A stretch of DNA of 64,000 nt from Peptococcaceae bacterium (lineage in GTDB: Bacteria > Bacillota > Dehalobacteriia > UBA4068 > JAAVYR01), in NCBI GenBank assembly GCA_022791255.1, contig JAAVYR010000001.1, forward strand, positions 1 to 64,000. Reading direction: 5' to 3'. A program made the position numbers and the translations under genes. Numbering within the stretch: position 1 is the stretch's first letter; each line of letters opens with the position of its first letter. The notes below the pieces were generated by a model. The model had not been told where the DNA came from and ran no database searches. It worked only from the letters and a program-made list of their open reading frames with translations. Of this stretch, positions 30,103 through 40,013 are shown piece after piece.

Positions 30103-30137
30103 GACCCCATCGCTCCTTTTGCCATTATCTGTCTCTT

Positions 30138-30680
30138 TTAAAAGCTGGGCGGTGTAGATACCCAAAGAATTTTTGCTTCCCGCTCCCCGGAAATATTTTC
30201 GATTTTGTGAGGACTATTGGCTTTGTAATAAAAGCTCTCCCCTTTTTTACACTTATACTTACGCTGCCCCAAATACACCATGACAGCACCGGCCAATACA
30301 TAACCAAACTCTTCCCCGGCATGAGGGTCATCCACATCCACACTCCCCTTTGGCTCTAAAGTAAGGATGATTGGCTCCATCTCATTTTTCTGAGCATTGG
30401 GCACAATCCAATGAATAGTATTGCCCAGCTCTTTATCTTCCTGCACAAAGACATCTTCCTTGGAAAAAACAATTTTTTCATCTTCATAATCGCTAAAGAA
30501 ATCTTTTAGGTTCGTACCCAAGCACTCCAGCACATCCACCAAAGTAGAAATAGAAAGAGAGGTAATATCTCGCTCTACCTGGGAAATAAACCCTTTTGTC
30601 AGTTCTGCTCGCGCTGCAAGCTCTTCTTGGGTCAAGCCGTTTTTCATGCGCAGCTGACGAATTTTATTGCCGATATCCAT
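30138..30680 (-). CDS. XRE regulator with C-terminal cupin domain (PuuR-like)
   Basis: HTH_3 ([23 protein letters not shown]) plus cupin; adjacent to potABCD. Confidence 0.9.
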   Translation of the reverse strand: MDIGNKIRQLRMKNGLTQEELAARAELTKGFISQVERDITSLSISTLVDVLECLGTNLKDFFSDYEDEKIVFSKEDVFVQEDKELGNTIHWIVPNAQKNEMEPIILTLEPKGSVDVDDPHAGEEFGYVLAGAVMVYLGQRKYKCKKGESFYYKANSPHKIENISGEREAKILWVSTPPSF

Positions 30681-31169
30681 CTTTCCACTCCCTTTCTAGC
30701 TTTCCCATCGCTTTTTCTATGTTTCGCAATTCTGCAGATTGCAGGTTAACATCTATTTATCTTGTATTTATCTTGGTAAACCTAAACTCTAAGTTTATCT
30801 TTACTAAACCAACATATAATATTTAACAATAAACTACAGAAAATGTCAATATTTTTTTCAAAAACAGCGAATTAAGAATTTTAATATAAAAACTCTTTGA
30901 CCTTGGTTTCTTATATCATTTCTTAAATAAATCAAAACAAAATGAAAGTTAAGTGCTATTCTTTGTTTAGAAACACTAAACTTTTTCATTAAAAAAATAA
31001 TCTTGGCAAAACTATCAAATTTATATCTGCTGTTCAACACTATCAGCACGAAATTTATCTGTCAAAAATTTTCCTACCATTAATTTTATAGACTTGCATT
31101 GTATCTCAAGGCAAACCCTTTTATAATAAAGTCAATAAGACTGATTTTCTTTTGAAAGGAGCATACACC

Positions 31170-32153
31170 ATGCCAGAAAAACCATATCATGTTTATATTA
31201 CCAGAAAAATCCCCCAGCCTGCCATTGACCTGCTGGAGGAATATTGTACTGTCACTTATAATGAGATAGAAGACGCCCTTACTCCAGAAGAACTCAAAAC
31301 CGCCGTTCGGGATAAAGACGCCATCCTTTCCATGTTCTACGACCAGTTCACTCCAGAGGTGCTGGACTGCTGTAATCAAGCCAAAATCATCGCTAATTTC
31401 GCTGTCGGCTTCGAAAACTTAAATATCCCCGCTGCTACCGAACGAGGCATTTACCTTAGCAATACACCTGGCGTCTTAAATATCGCTACTGCAGAAACAG
31501 CCTGGGCGCTCCTTTTCGCAGTAGCTCGTAATATCCCTGCTATGGATGCCGTCTGCCGCACCGGGAAGATGGACAGTTGGTCCCCCTTCGGTTACCTGGG
31601 ACAGGAAATCACCGGAAAGACATTAGGGGTTATCGGCGCCGGCCGCATTGGCAGCGCCATGATACGCATGGCCCAGGGCTTCCATATGCCTGTGCTCTAT
31701 ACTGCTCATAGCCCCAAACCAGAGCTGGAACAAGAAACCGGCGCTATTTTTACGGATTTAAATACTTTGTTAAAGAAAAGCGACATCATTTCTATTCATG
31801 CACCGGCCACTCCAGAAACCAAATATCTCATTTCCAAACCGCAACTAGAAATGATGAAGCCAACAGCTATCCTTATCAATACCGCTCGCGGACAGCTCAT
31901 CAATACCCAAGATTTAATCTGGGCATTGGAAAACAAGGTGATTGCCGGGGCTGGCCTCGATGTCTTTGAAAACGAGCCTTATGTAACGCCAGGCCTGGAA
32001 AAACTCACCAATCTGGTCATGGCACCACACATCGGCAGCGCCACTTATGAAACCAGGGTCAATATGGGACTCACTGCCGCTCGAAACATCATCGCCGCCC
32101 TCAAAGGAGAATTACCCCCTAACTGCCTCAACCCAGAAGCAAAAGTAAAATAA
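31170..32153 (+). CDS. D-2-hydroxyacid dehydrogenase (glyoxylate/hydroxypyruvate reductase-like)
   Basis: GKTLGVIGAGRIGSAMIRMAQGF, INTARGQLINTQDL, APHIGSATYETR; start MPEKPYH with GAAAGGAG RBS. Confidence 0.93.
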   Translation: MPEKPYHVYITRKIPQPAIDLLEEYCTVTYNEIEDALTPEELKTAVRDKDAILSMFYDQFTPEVLDCCNQAKIIANFAVGFENLNIPAATERGIYLSNTPGVLNIATAETAWALLFAVARNIPAMDAVCRTGKMDSWSPFGYLGQEITGKTLGVIGAGRIGSAMIRMAQGFHMPVLYTAHSPKPELEQETGAIFTDLNTLLKKSDIISIHAPATPETKYLISKPQLEMMKPTAILINTARGQLINTQDLIWALENKVIAGAGLDVFENEPYVTPGLEKLTNLVMAPHIGSATYETRVNMGLTAARNIIAALKGELPPNCLNPEAKVK

Positions 32154-32218
32154 TCATATAGAAATCAATTCTTTCAAACCAATGTCCCCCTGAACACCAT
32201 GTATGATATTGCATATTA

Positions 32219-32250
32219 AAAAAGAGCCTAGAATAATCTAGGCTCTTTTT
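32219..32250. terminator. Terminator, perfect 14-bp stem
   Basis: AAAAAGAGCCTAGA-ATAA-TCTAGGCTCTTTTT; overlaps stop of BFD-like gene. Confidence 0.8.
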
Positions 32251-32443
32251 CTTGGTTTTGTTCATAGTCTTTTAAAACAGCGATAAAAATATTCTCTGCA
32301 TATTCCCGGCAACGCCGACAGCTTTGTGCTACACCAGTCATCGCCTGCAGCTGACTAAAATCTGCTACCCCTTGAGAAACAGCTTGTTCTATATCGCCAA
32401 TGGTAATATGACGGCAATGGCAAACCATCTTTTCTTTTTTCAT
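32228..32443 (-). CDS. BFD-like [2Fe-2S]-binding domain protein
   Basis: VCHCRHITIGDIEQAVSQGVADFSQLQAMTGVAQSCRRCRE. Confidence 0.85.
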   Translation of the reverse strand: MKKEKMVCHCRHITIGDIEQAVSQGVADFSQLQAMTGVAQSCRRCREYAENIFIAVLKDYEQNQEKEPRLF

Positions 32444-32484
32444 TGCAATAACTCCTACCGCAGTCCAGATTATATTTGATTGCT

Positions 32485-32910
32485 TTATCGACTGGATGAT
32501 TGATTAGTTTTGTTTTCCTGCATAAATGCTTCAAAAGCTTCATAGGGGATAATATACTGCCTACCAACTTTTACAGCTGGCAGCTTTTTTGTTTTTATCT
32601 GCTCCACCAAAAAGGCATAACTTAGCGGAAGTTTCTCCATAATTTGCCGAATGGTATACCCTTCTGCCTTTGACTCCCCTTGATGGGACTGACTGTACAC
32701 CTCAGCTGCAGACTTTTCCACAAAATATTTTCTGCCAATATGATAAGCAGCAAGAACGCCATGGTCAATATCCCTTTTCACAGCACCATAACGAACACCA
32801 GATAGGGCTGCAACTTCTTTTAAAGATAGATATTCCTTCCCACTTTGCTCTGACGCCGAGAGAAGGTTTCCCTTTTTTCTGGGGGATTTTGTTTTACCTG
32901 TCATGTTCAC
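32485..32910 (-). CDS. Protein with two excisionase/MerR-like HTH modules
   Basis: YLSLKEVAALSGVRYGAVKRDIDHGVLAAYHIGRKYFV and YTIRQIMEKLPLSYAFLVEQIKTKKLPAVKVGRQYIIP. Confidence 0.7.
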   Translation of the reverse strand: MNMTGKTKSPRKKGNLLSASEQSGKEYLSLKEVAALSGVRYGAVKRDIDHGVLAAYHIGRKYFVEKSAAEVYSQSHQGESKAEGYTIRQIMEKLPLSYAFLVEQIKTKKLPAVKVGRQYIIPYEAFEAFMQENKTNQSSSR

Positions 32911-33005
32911 GCCTCCTACAAACGGTTTCTTTTTTGCATCGTCTGTATAATCTATGCGTGTTACGACAGTTTATATCCTTTTTCTATCTTTTTCGAGAAA
33001 AATTT

Positions 33006-34709
33006 CTATTTACCGTTATACAATGCCTTACTAATAAAAGCCGCCATCTCCCCACGAGTCACATATTCACCAGGCGCAAACTGTCCATTGCCACGGCCCG
33101 CAACGAAGTTCTTATGTTCAAGAAGCACAATATCCTGCTTTGCCCACTGTTGACCTGGCGTATCTAAGTCTGTAAAAGCAGAGGGCGCCGCTGAATTATC
33201 TGTTAAATTAAACAATCGCACCAAAATCGCCGCCATCTCTGCACGAGTAACAGGCTTGCCTATCCCAAAAGTACCGTCTGGATAACCATATAAAAAGCCC
33301 TTCAAAGAGGCCTGAAAAATATCATTAAATGCCCAATATCCAGTATTGATATCCGTATAGTTAAAGGTTGTCTCTACATTTGGCCGGTCCTGATTAGTAA
33401 TAGCCAGCGTCCGCACGATGACTGCCGCTAACTCATCCCTAGTGACTAAATCATTAACCCCAAAGTATCCCGGCCGTTTCCCGGTGAGAATACGGTCTTG
33501 CGATAGCGATAGAATACTTTCTCTCGCCCAGTGATGACCGATATCTGTAAAAGGAGAATAACGGTCCCCCAATGCCACCACGGCATGAAACTCTACGCTA
33601 ACAGGCGCGTCTGTATAGGAATAAGAACCGGTCGTCTCACGAGGATTTTGCCCTGTCCAGAAAAGATAGCTCCGTTCAGAAGCAATGCGTCCAAAGTAAC
33701 TCCAATCTACCAGCTTTACCTCTTTATCTCCATTTTTGAGGGTATAAGTAAAAGTAGGGTCTGCTATCACCCAACCAATATCAGGGAGATAAAACTCCGC
33801 CCAACTATGAGAAAGCAAGTCGCCATTTAAGTATCCAGACTCCAGCACATAAGGCTCTCCCGTATGCTGGGTAGAATTGTATAAATACCCCACCTGCACC
33901 CGAGCAGGAATGCCTAATGCCCTAAGAGAGGCTACAAATAAATTAGCATATTCCTGGCATACGCCTTCCCCTGTTCGTAAAGCACTAAGAGCACCTTGAT
34001 TGGCATACTCCCCATCCCGATAATTCAAATACAGGTTAATATCTGCAAATAACTTTCGAGCGATAAGGTATGGATTAGTTTCGTTACCAACAGTTTCTTT
34101 TGCATATTGGATAATCTCTTTATGGTCAGACTCGATGCCTGGTTCCGGTTGCAAATACCGCGGGTCGATACCGGCATACCCCTGGTAATCATCTGAAACA
34201 GCAGCAGCATTAATCTGATAGCTACCCTTGTAATTATCAATAATAAACCGTTGCTCTAAGATTTGCCGTTCCCCCGGTGCCAGACGCTCAATGTTATAAA
34301 CAGCCGTCTCGTTGCCATCTTCCCCACTCAAAAAGGACTCTGGCTGTGGATTATATTCTACCTCGCGGATTTCTTGGTAAATCGGCTGCTGCGTCGAAAA
34401 AGCCGGCACGGAAATCTGAATATTCCTAGCCGTATTTGCCGTTTTATTCTCTACGATAATCTGGTGAATAACCGTATAAGTAAAACCATTTTCCTTCTTA
34501 AAAACCTCTGCAGCTGTCTCTGTCTTTTGTGTAATGCCAGGAGGCTGTTTCCCTTCGGAAACACTTGTATGGAGGGTCCCATTGGCTACACTGGTATTGG
34601 TATTGGTATTGGTATCAATAGCAATGGCATGAGCCGCCCGAATGCCAAAAAACAATAATAATGCGGCAAGCATAAGACAAAGATTAAAAAAAGTATTGCG
34701 TCGTTTCAC
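33006..34709 (-). CDS. Secreted transglutaminase-like protein with C-terminal SLH domains
   Basis: Signal peptide; TGEGVCQEYANLFVASLRALGIPAR...HSWAEFYLPDIGWVIADPTF; SLH-like repeats (FTDIGHHWARESI, VTRAEMAAILVR). Confidence 0.92.
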   Translation of the reverse strand: MKRRNTFFNLCLMLAALLLFFGIRAAHAIAIDTNTNTNTSVANGTLHTSVSEGKQPPGITQKTETAAEVFKKENGFTYTVIHQIIVENKTANTARNIQISVPAFSTQQPIYQEIREVEYNPQPESFLSGEDGNETAVYNIERLAPGERQILEQRFIIDNYKGSYQINAAAVSDDYQGYAGIDPRYLQPEPGIESDHKEIIQYAKETVGNETNPYLIARKLFADINLYLNYRDGEYANQGALSALRTGEGVCQEYANLFVASLRALGIPARVQVGYLYNSTQHTGEPYVLESGYLNGDLLSHSWAEFYLPDIGWVIADPTFTYTLKNGDKEVKLVDWSYFGRIASERSYLFWTGQNPRETTGSYSYTDAPVSVEFHAVVALGDRYSPFTDIGHHWARESILSLSQDRILTGKRPGYFGVNDLVTRDELAAVIVRTLAITNQDRPNVETTFNYTDINTGYWAFNDIFQASLKGFLYGYPDGTFGIGKPVTRAEMAAILVRLFNLTDNSAAPSAFTDLDTPGQQWAKQDIVLLEHKNFVAGRGNGQFAPGEYVTRGEMAAFISKALYNGK

Positions 34710-34850
34710 TTATGCTTACCTCCTTCTCTAATATTTCTTTTCTGATGTTTTCTGCTTACTTCGTCCCTTTATTGTATCAAGATGCTATCTGTTGTTCAAT
34801 GAAATTACCATATTTTCACAAGAAAGATATTGGAAATTTTTTAAACAAAA

Positions 34851-34877
34851 ATAAATATGAGCATAACTCATATTTAT
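34851..34877 (-). terminator. Terminator downstream of coaD
   Basis: ATAAATATGAG-CATAA-CTCATATTTAT; T-rich tail on minus strand. Confidence 0.7.
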
Positions 34878-34986
34878 CTTTGACGAATAAACTCTGGAAA
34901 AAGTTTCCATATTTTACTAATTTTTCAACAATATTCTATATTTTTATACAAGCTTCTTTATATAAGCTTCCTTTTCCGGCAATACT

Positions 34987-35484
34987 CTAACGAGAAAGGA
35001 TTGTTTTCCCTTGGCTTTTTTTGATTAAGGCCTGCTCTACGATAGGAGGGACCAAGTCCTTTACACTGCCGCCAGCAATAAATGTTTTCTTAATAATGCT
35101 GGAACTGATAAATGTATTTTGGTTTTGAGCCGGTAAAAATACAGTCTCTATCTGTTCATCCAGTTTCCGGTTCATCGCCGCCATCTGAAACTCCATCTCA
35201 AAATCAGAAACAGCCCGCATACCACGGATAATCACACTGGCACCTTGTTCCCGGGCATACGCTACCAAAAGTCCCGGGAAAGCCTGTGCTTCTATTTTAT
35301 CATAGGGGGCAAAGCACTGCTCCATGAGATATAACCGTTCTGCAATGGAAAAATAGTTTTCTTTATAAGTCTCCTCTGCCACTGCTACGATAACTTTATC
35401 AAAAAGTTTTGCAGCGCGCACCGCAATATCAATATGTCCATAAGTAATAGGGTCAAATGTCCCAGCATACACCGCTACGGTCAT
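34987..35484 (-). CDS. coaD: Phosphopantetheine adenylyltransferase
   Basis: AVYAGTFDPITYGHIDI, RGMRAVSDFEMEFQMAAMNR, ISSSIIK. Confidence 0.96.
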   Translation of the reverse strand: MTVAVYAGTFDPITYGHIDIAVRAAKLFDKVIVAVAEETYKENYFSIAERLYLMEQCFAPYDKIEAQAFPGLLVAYAREQGASVIIRGMRAVSDFEMEFQMAAMNRKLDEQIETVFLPAQNQNTFISSSIIKKTFIAGGSVKDLVPPIVEQALIKKSQGKTILSR

Positions 35485-35518
35485 AGCCTCACCATCCCTT
35501 ATTCCTTCATATCTTTTA

Positions 35519-36343
35519 TTAATTCAAATTTTCAGCCAGCCATACTTTGAGCCGGGCCATATGCTGTAGATAGGTTGCCTTTTTGCTAGCGTCATAGATA
35601 AGTGCCGCTGGGTGATAGATAGGAAACACCCACATACCCAACCACTGACTATAAAAAGGCTTTCCAGCCATGGCCGTAATAGAAGCAGGCTTTTGCAGCA
35701 CCCAGCTCAAGGCTACCGCACCTAGGGTCACCATATATTTTGCCCCCGTCAGCTTTAATTCCTCAATGAGAATAGGCTTGCAGGCAGCGGTCTCCTCAGG
35801 GGCAGGTTTTCGATTAGCATAGTTCCCGTAGATACCCCTGTTAGAGGGCCGCACAGGACGGCACTTTAAAGTATTCGCAATATACAAATCTTCTCGATTT
35901 AAGCCCGCTAGCTCTAAAAATTCCGTAAGAATACCACCAGCTTGTCCCACAAAAGGCTGTCCTTGCAGGTCTTCCTGTCCACCAGGTGCTTCTCCCAGCA
36001 TGACCACTTTTGCACTGGCCTGCCACGGGTTTTTTACTACTTTGGTTCTGGTTTTACACAAGCCACATTTCTCACAGTGGTTCAAACGGTCAAGCCAATC
36101 TGCCCACTGCTCCTCGGTGCCGCCTGCATTAGTTTTTTCTGCAATTTTCTCATTTAAGGCTGCTGTATCTACCCTTTTTACTGGCTGGGGTTCTTTTCTT
36201 TGCTGCACCATTCCCCAGCTAGAGCTGGACTCCCTAGCAGCTGCTCGGCTAGGGCCCCGATTTTCTGTCAACGGACTAGCAGTCGGTTCACCAAACAAAG
36301 AAGTTTGGAATAATTCTTGTTGTCCTTGGGTTTCTTTTTCCAT
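35519..36343 (-). CDS. Uracil-DNA glycosylase, family 4-like, with N-terminal extension
   Basis: CEKCGLCKTRTKVV, MLGEAPGGQEDLQGQPFVGQAGGILTEFL, YITNTLKCRP-like motif (YIANTLKCRP), PIYHPAAL. Confidence 0.93.
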   Translation of the reverse strand: MEKETQGQQELFQTSLFGEPTASPLTENRGPSRAAARESSSSWGMVQQRKEPQPVKRVDTAALNEKIAEKTNAGGTEEQWADWLDRLNHCEKCGLCKTRTKVVKNPWQASAKVVMLGEAPGGQEDLQGQPFVGQAGGILTEFLELAGLNREDLYIANTLKCRPVRPSNRGIYGNYANRKPAPEETAACKPILIEELKLTGAKYMVTLGAVALSWVLQKPASITAMAGKPFYSQWLGMWVFPIYHPAALIYDASKKATYLQHMARLKVWLAENLN

Positions 36344-36380
36344 TGATTATCCTACTTTCTCCTAAAAGGATTTTTGGTTT

Positions 36381-37433
36381 TTATGATAGTGCTTTCATTT
36401 TTACAACTAACAATTCCTTTATCCCCTGAATAGCAACATCAATATCAGCTGCATCTATCTGGTAATGGGTAACAAAACGGATACTGTTTTTCCCTGCCGT
36501 ACCACATAACACGCCATAATCAGCTTTCAACTGAGATACGATTTCTCCAGCATCCAGCCCTGCAACCAGGTCGATTTTTACGATATTGGTTTCTACTTGA
36601 GCCGGGTCAAGGACTACCCCAGGGATAGCCGCAAGGCCCAAAGCAAGCTTCTGCGCCAAAGCATGGTCTTCTGCTAATCGTCCCGTCATATCTTCTAAAG
36701 CCACGATACCGGCCGCCGCCAGGAAGCCAGCTTGCCGCATACCGCCGCCCACCATTTTCCGCTTCTTACGAGCTTTGATAATAAACTCTTCCGTCCCACA
36801 AAGAAGACTGCCTACTGGTGCTGCTAACCCTTTAGATAGGCAAATATTTACCGTATCTACATATTGAGTAATCTCACTTGCTGGCAAGTGTAAAGCTGTC
36901 GCTGCATTAAAAAGTCGCGCTCCATCTAAGTGGATCTTTAGTCCATGTTCTTTTGCGCAAGCAGAAACATCAGCCAGCTGGGCCATAGGCATGACGGTAC
37001 CACCAGCCAGATTGTGGGTATTTTCCAGGCAGACTAATTTCGTTTCTGGATAATGAATATTTTCTTCGCGAATAGCCGCTTCGATATTTCTTACGCCTAA
37101 GTGACCGCGATCTCCACGAGCAGTATGAGGAATAGCACCGGCAAGGGCTGCACACCCCCCTACCTCATATTGATAAATATGGCTACGGTAATCAATGATA
37201 AACTCATTGCCCGGTTGCAAATGGGTAAGCAAAGCCACCAGGTTGCTCATGGTGCCGGAAGGACAGAAAAGCGCCTTTTCCTTCCCTAAAAGCGCCGCAC
37301 CCTTTTCCTCTAACGCCTTGATAGTTGGGTCTTCTCCATATACATCATCGCCCACTTCCGCCCGAAACATGGCTTCCCGCATCGCCGCAGTGGGTTGGGT
37401 TACGGTATCACTTCTCAAATCTATCATTTTCAT
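36381..37433 (-). CDS. ltaE: Low-specificity L-threonine aldolase
   Basis: MKMIDLRSDTVTQPTAAMREAM, YGEDPT, HLDGARLFNAATAL, CLSKGLAAPVGSLL; start chosen at 37433 (ORF extends to 37481). Confidence 0.92.
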   Translation of the reverse strand: MKMIDLRSDTVTQPTAAMREAMFRAEVGDDVYGEDPTIKALEEKGAALLGKEKALFCPSGTMSNLVALLTHLQPGNEFIIDYRSHIYQYEVGGCAALAGAIPHTARGDRGHLGVRNIEAAIREENIHYPETKLVCLENTHNLAGGTVMPMAQLADVSACAKEHGLKIHLDGARLFNAATALHLPASEITQYVDTVNICLSKGLAAPVGSLLCGTEEFIIKARKKRKMVGGGMRQAGFLAAAGIVALEDMTGRLAEDHALAQKLALGLAAIPGVVLDPAQVETNIVKIDLVAGLDAGEIVSQLKADYGVLCGTAGKNSIRFVTHYQIDAADIDVAIQGIKELLVVKMKALS

Positions 37434-37537
37434 CTCATTCACTCCCATTGCAATCATGAATTTAATCACAGCTTTAATCACGGTTTATTGGTTCTATTAT
37501 AAAGCAATTTTCTCTATATGACGACCCTTTTTATAAA

Positions 37538-37571
37538 AAAACAGGTATGAAATGATTTTCACACCTGTTTT
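37538..37571 (-). terminator. Terminator downstream of argG
   Basis: AAAACAGGTATGAAA...TTTCACACCTGTTTT. Confidence 0.75.
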
Positions 37572-37589
37572 CTTTCTCTTTTTAGAAAA

Positions 37590-38816
37590 CTATTTTTGGT
37601 TTTTAGCAGCTTCTTGGGCAAGCATGGCTCTTACTTTAAGCGGCAGGCCAAAGAGATTGATGAAGCCTTCTGCGTCATGATGGTCATAAAGATCACCAGT
37701 GGTAAAGCTAGCCAACGCTTCGCTATACAAAGAATAAGGAGAAGTAGTACCAGCCTTGATAATATTGCCTTTGTAGAGTTTGAATTTTACTTCCCCTGTC
37801 ACACATTCTTGGGTCTTTTCGATGAAAGCTTGGATGGCTTCCCGGAGCGGGGTAAACCATTTGCCTTCATAAACGATGCTAGCATATTTAGAGCCCATAT
37901 CTTTTTTTACTGCATAGGTGTCTCTATCCAAAATCAATTCTTCCAATTGCTGATGAGCTTCCATCAAAATAGTGCCGCCAGGGGTTTCATAAACGCCGCG
38001 AGATTTCATGCCTACGACCCGATTTTCTACGATATCAACAATGCCGATACCATGTTTGCCACCTAAAGCATTTAATTCTTCGATAATTTGGGAGAATTTC
38101 ATTTTCTTACCATTTAAAGCAACTGCTACCCCTTTTTCAAAGGAAAGGGTTACATATTCCCCTTCTTCCGGTGCTTTTTCCGGCGTTACCCCTAATACCA
38201 AAAGGTGGTCAAAGTTTGGTTCATTGGCAGGGTTCTCCAGTTCTAACCCTTCGTGGCTGATGTGCCACAAGTTCCGGTCACGGCTATAGCTGGAGTCTGC
38301 AGAGAACGGCAGGGTGATGCCGTGTTTGCGGCAATATTCGATTTCATCTTCCCGAGACTGCATATTCCAAGTTTCATTGCAGCGCCAAGGAGCAATGATT
38401 TTCATATCGGGAGCAAGGGCTTTAATCCCCAACTCAAAACGAACTTGGTCATTACCCTTGCCAGTAGCACCATGACAAATAGCCACAGCCCCTTCTTTGC
38501 GAGCCACTTCCACTAATTTTTTCGCAATCAAAGGACGGGCCATAGAGGTGCCCAATAAATATTTGTTTTCATAGATCGCATTTGCCTGCACACAAGGAGC
38601 GATATATTCATCAGCAAACTCATCTACTACATCTAAAATATAGCATTTATAGGCACCGGTAGAAAGTGCCCGTTCTTCTAAGCCGTCTGTTTCTTCCCCT
38701 TGTCCTACATTGACGCAACAGCAAACCACATCATAATCATAGTTTTCCTTGAGCCAAGGAATGATGGCAGTAGTGTCCAAGCCACCAGAATACGCCAGTA
38801 CAACTTTTTCTTTCAT
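37590..38816 (-). CDS. argG: Argininosuccinate synthase
   Basis: [31 protein letters not shown]. Confidence 0.97.
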   Translation of the reverse strand: MKEKVVLAYSGGLDTTAIIPWLKENYDYDVVCCCVNVGQGEETDGLEERALSTGAYKCYILDVVDEFADEYIAPCVQANAIYENKYLLGTSMARPLIAKKLVEVARKEGAVAICHGATGKGNDQVRFELGIKALAPDMKIIAPWRCNETWNMQSREDEIEYCRKHGITLPFSADSSYSRDRNLWHISHEGLELENPANEPNFDHLLVLGVTPEKAPEEGEYVTLSFEKGVAVALNGKKMKFSQIIEELNALGGKHGIGIVDIVENRVVGMKSRGVYETPGGTILMEAHQQLEELILDRDTYAVKKDMGSKYASIVYEGKWFTPLREAIQAFIEKTQECVTGEVKFKLYKGNIIKAGTTSPYSLYSEALASFTTGDLYDHHDAEGFINLFGLPLKVRAMLAQEAAKNQK

Positions 38817-38883
38817 TTCTTCATATCCTCCCAGTTTATTTATTGATTTAGTATGTACTATTACTTACATATGTTAACAACTT

Positions 38884-38941
38884 GTCATCCTGAACGAATG
38901 TGAAGGATCTTTAAATATTCTTCGCTTATGCGCAGAATGAC
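38884..38941. repeat. Dispersed imperfect palindromic repeat (GTCATCCTGAACG family), full copy
   Basis: GTCATCCTGAACGAATGTGAAGGAT...ATTCTTCGCTTATGCGCAGAATGAC. Confidence 0.75.
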
Positions 38942-38963
38942 CTCTCCATAGTAAAATACTCTT

Positions 38964-39914
38964 TTATTTATCCAGCATGGTCAATGCCATGACTGCCATT
39001 TGGGCATAAAGTCTATTTTCCGCCTCATCAAAGATGACGGATTGAGGACCTTCGAAAACATCTTCCGTAATTTCTTGTCCACGGTAAGCAGGTAGGCAGT
39101 GCATCACCAAGGCGTCATCTTTTGCCTGCTTTAATAAGTCAGCATTAATTTGATAACCAGCAAAATCCTTTTGCCGTTGGAGCTTTTCTTCTTCCTGTCC
39201 CATGCTGGTCCAAGCATCCGTGCAAAGGATATCGGCATTTTTCGCAGCAGCCGCAATATTATCTACACAGATTTCTACACTACCACCGTTTTCCTTCGCT
39301 ACTTGCTGCGCCAAGTCCACGATGGCTTTATCTGGCATATGGGTGCTAGGACAAGCAATGGCTACTTCCATACCAAACTTCGCTCCCATATTCATGAGAG
39401 AGTGAGCCATATTATTGCCATCACCAATAAAGGCAAACTTCAACCCTTTTAATCTGCCTTTATGCTCCCGGATGGTTTGAGCGTCTGCCATGACCTGACA
39501 AGGATGTAATAAATCAGTTAGCCCATTGATAACTGGGATAGAGGCATAACGCGCTAATTCCTCCACCCGTTCATGGGCAAAGGTACGGATCATAATACCA
39601 TTTAAGTAGCGAGACAACACCCGAGCCGTGTCAGGGATAGGTTCTCCTCTGCCGATTTGAGAGTCATTGCCAGAGAGGAACAAGGCATAGCCGCCTAGAT
39701 AGTACATCCCTGTTTCAAAAGAAACACGAGTACGAGTAGAGCTTTTTTCAAAAATCATCCCTAATGTCTTGCCTTTTAACACATCGATGGGACGACCAGC
39801 TTTTTTCTCCGCCTTTAAGTAATCTGCCACATCCAGCATATAGAGCAACTCTTCGCTACTAAAATCTGTAAGGGCTAAAAAGTCTTTTCCCACAAAGTCT
39901 TTTTTTAATTCCAT
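38964..39914 (-). CDS. argF: Ornithine carbamoyltransferase
   Basis: FEKSSTRTRVSFETGMYYLGG, DLLHPCQ, MHCLPAYRGQEI. Confidence 0.97.
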   Translation of the reverse strand: MELKKDFVGKDFLALTDFSSEELLYMLDVADYLKAEKKAGRPIDVLKGKTLGMIFEKSSTRTRVSFETGMYYLGGYALFLSGNDSQIGRGEPIPDTARVLSRYLNGIMIRTFAHERVEELARYASIPVINGLTDLLHPCQVMADAQTIREHKGRLKGLKFAFIGDGNNMAHSLMNMGAKFGMEVAIACPSTHMPDKAIVDLAQQVAKENGGSVEICVDNIAAAAKNADILCTDAWTSMGQEEEKLQRQKDFAGYQINADLLKQAKDDALVMHCLPAYRGQEITEDVFEGPQSVIFDEAENRLYAQMAVMALTMLDK

Positions 39915-40013
39915 TCTATAAAACTCCTTAATCTATTGGTTTCCGTTACTTTTATCTATTCTTATTTACTTTTACCAAGTAACTTTTATTTTACCATATT
40001 TTACCGACCTTTC

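Noticed and set aside
34712-34990. 92-aa plus-strand ORF between the SLH protein and coaD
   Set aside because: AT-rich intergenic sequence with a terminator hairpin inside it; no RBS or conserved motif.
38845-38880. Second ARG box upstream of argG (TATGTACTATTACTTACATAT)
   Set aside because: Palindromic, but it fits the TGAATWWWWATTCA consensus poorly, so not claimed as an ArgR site.
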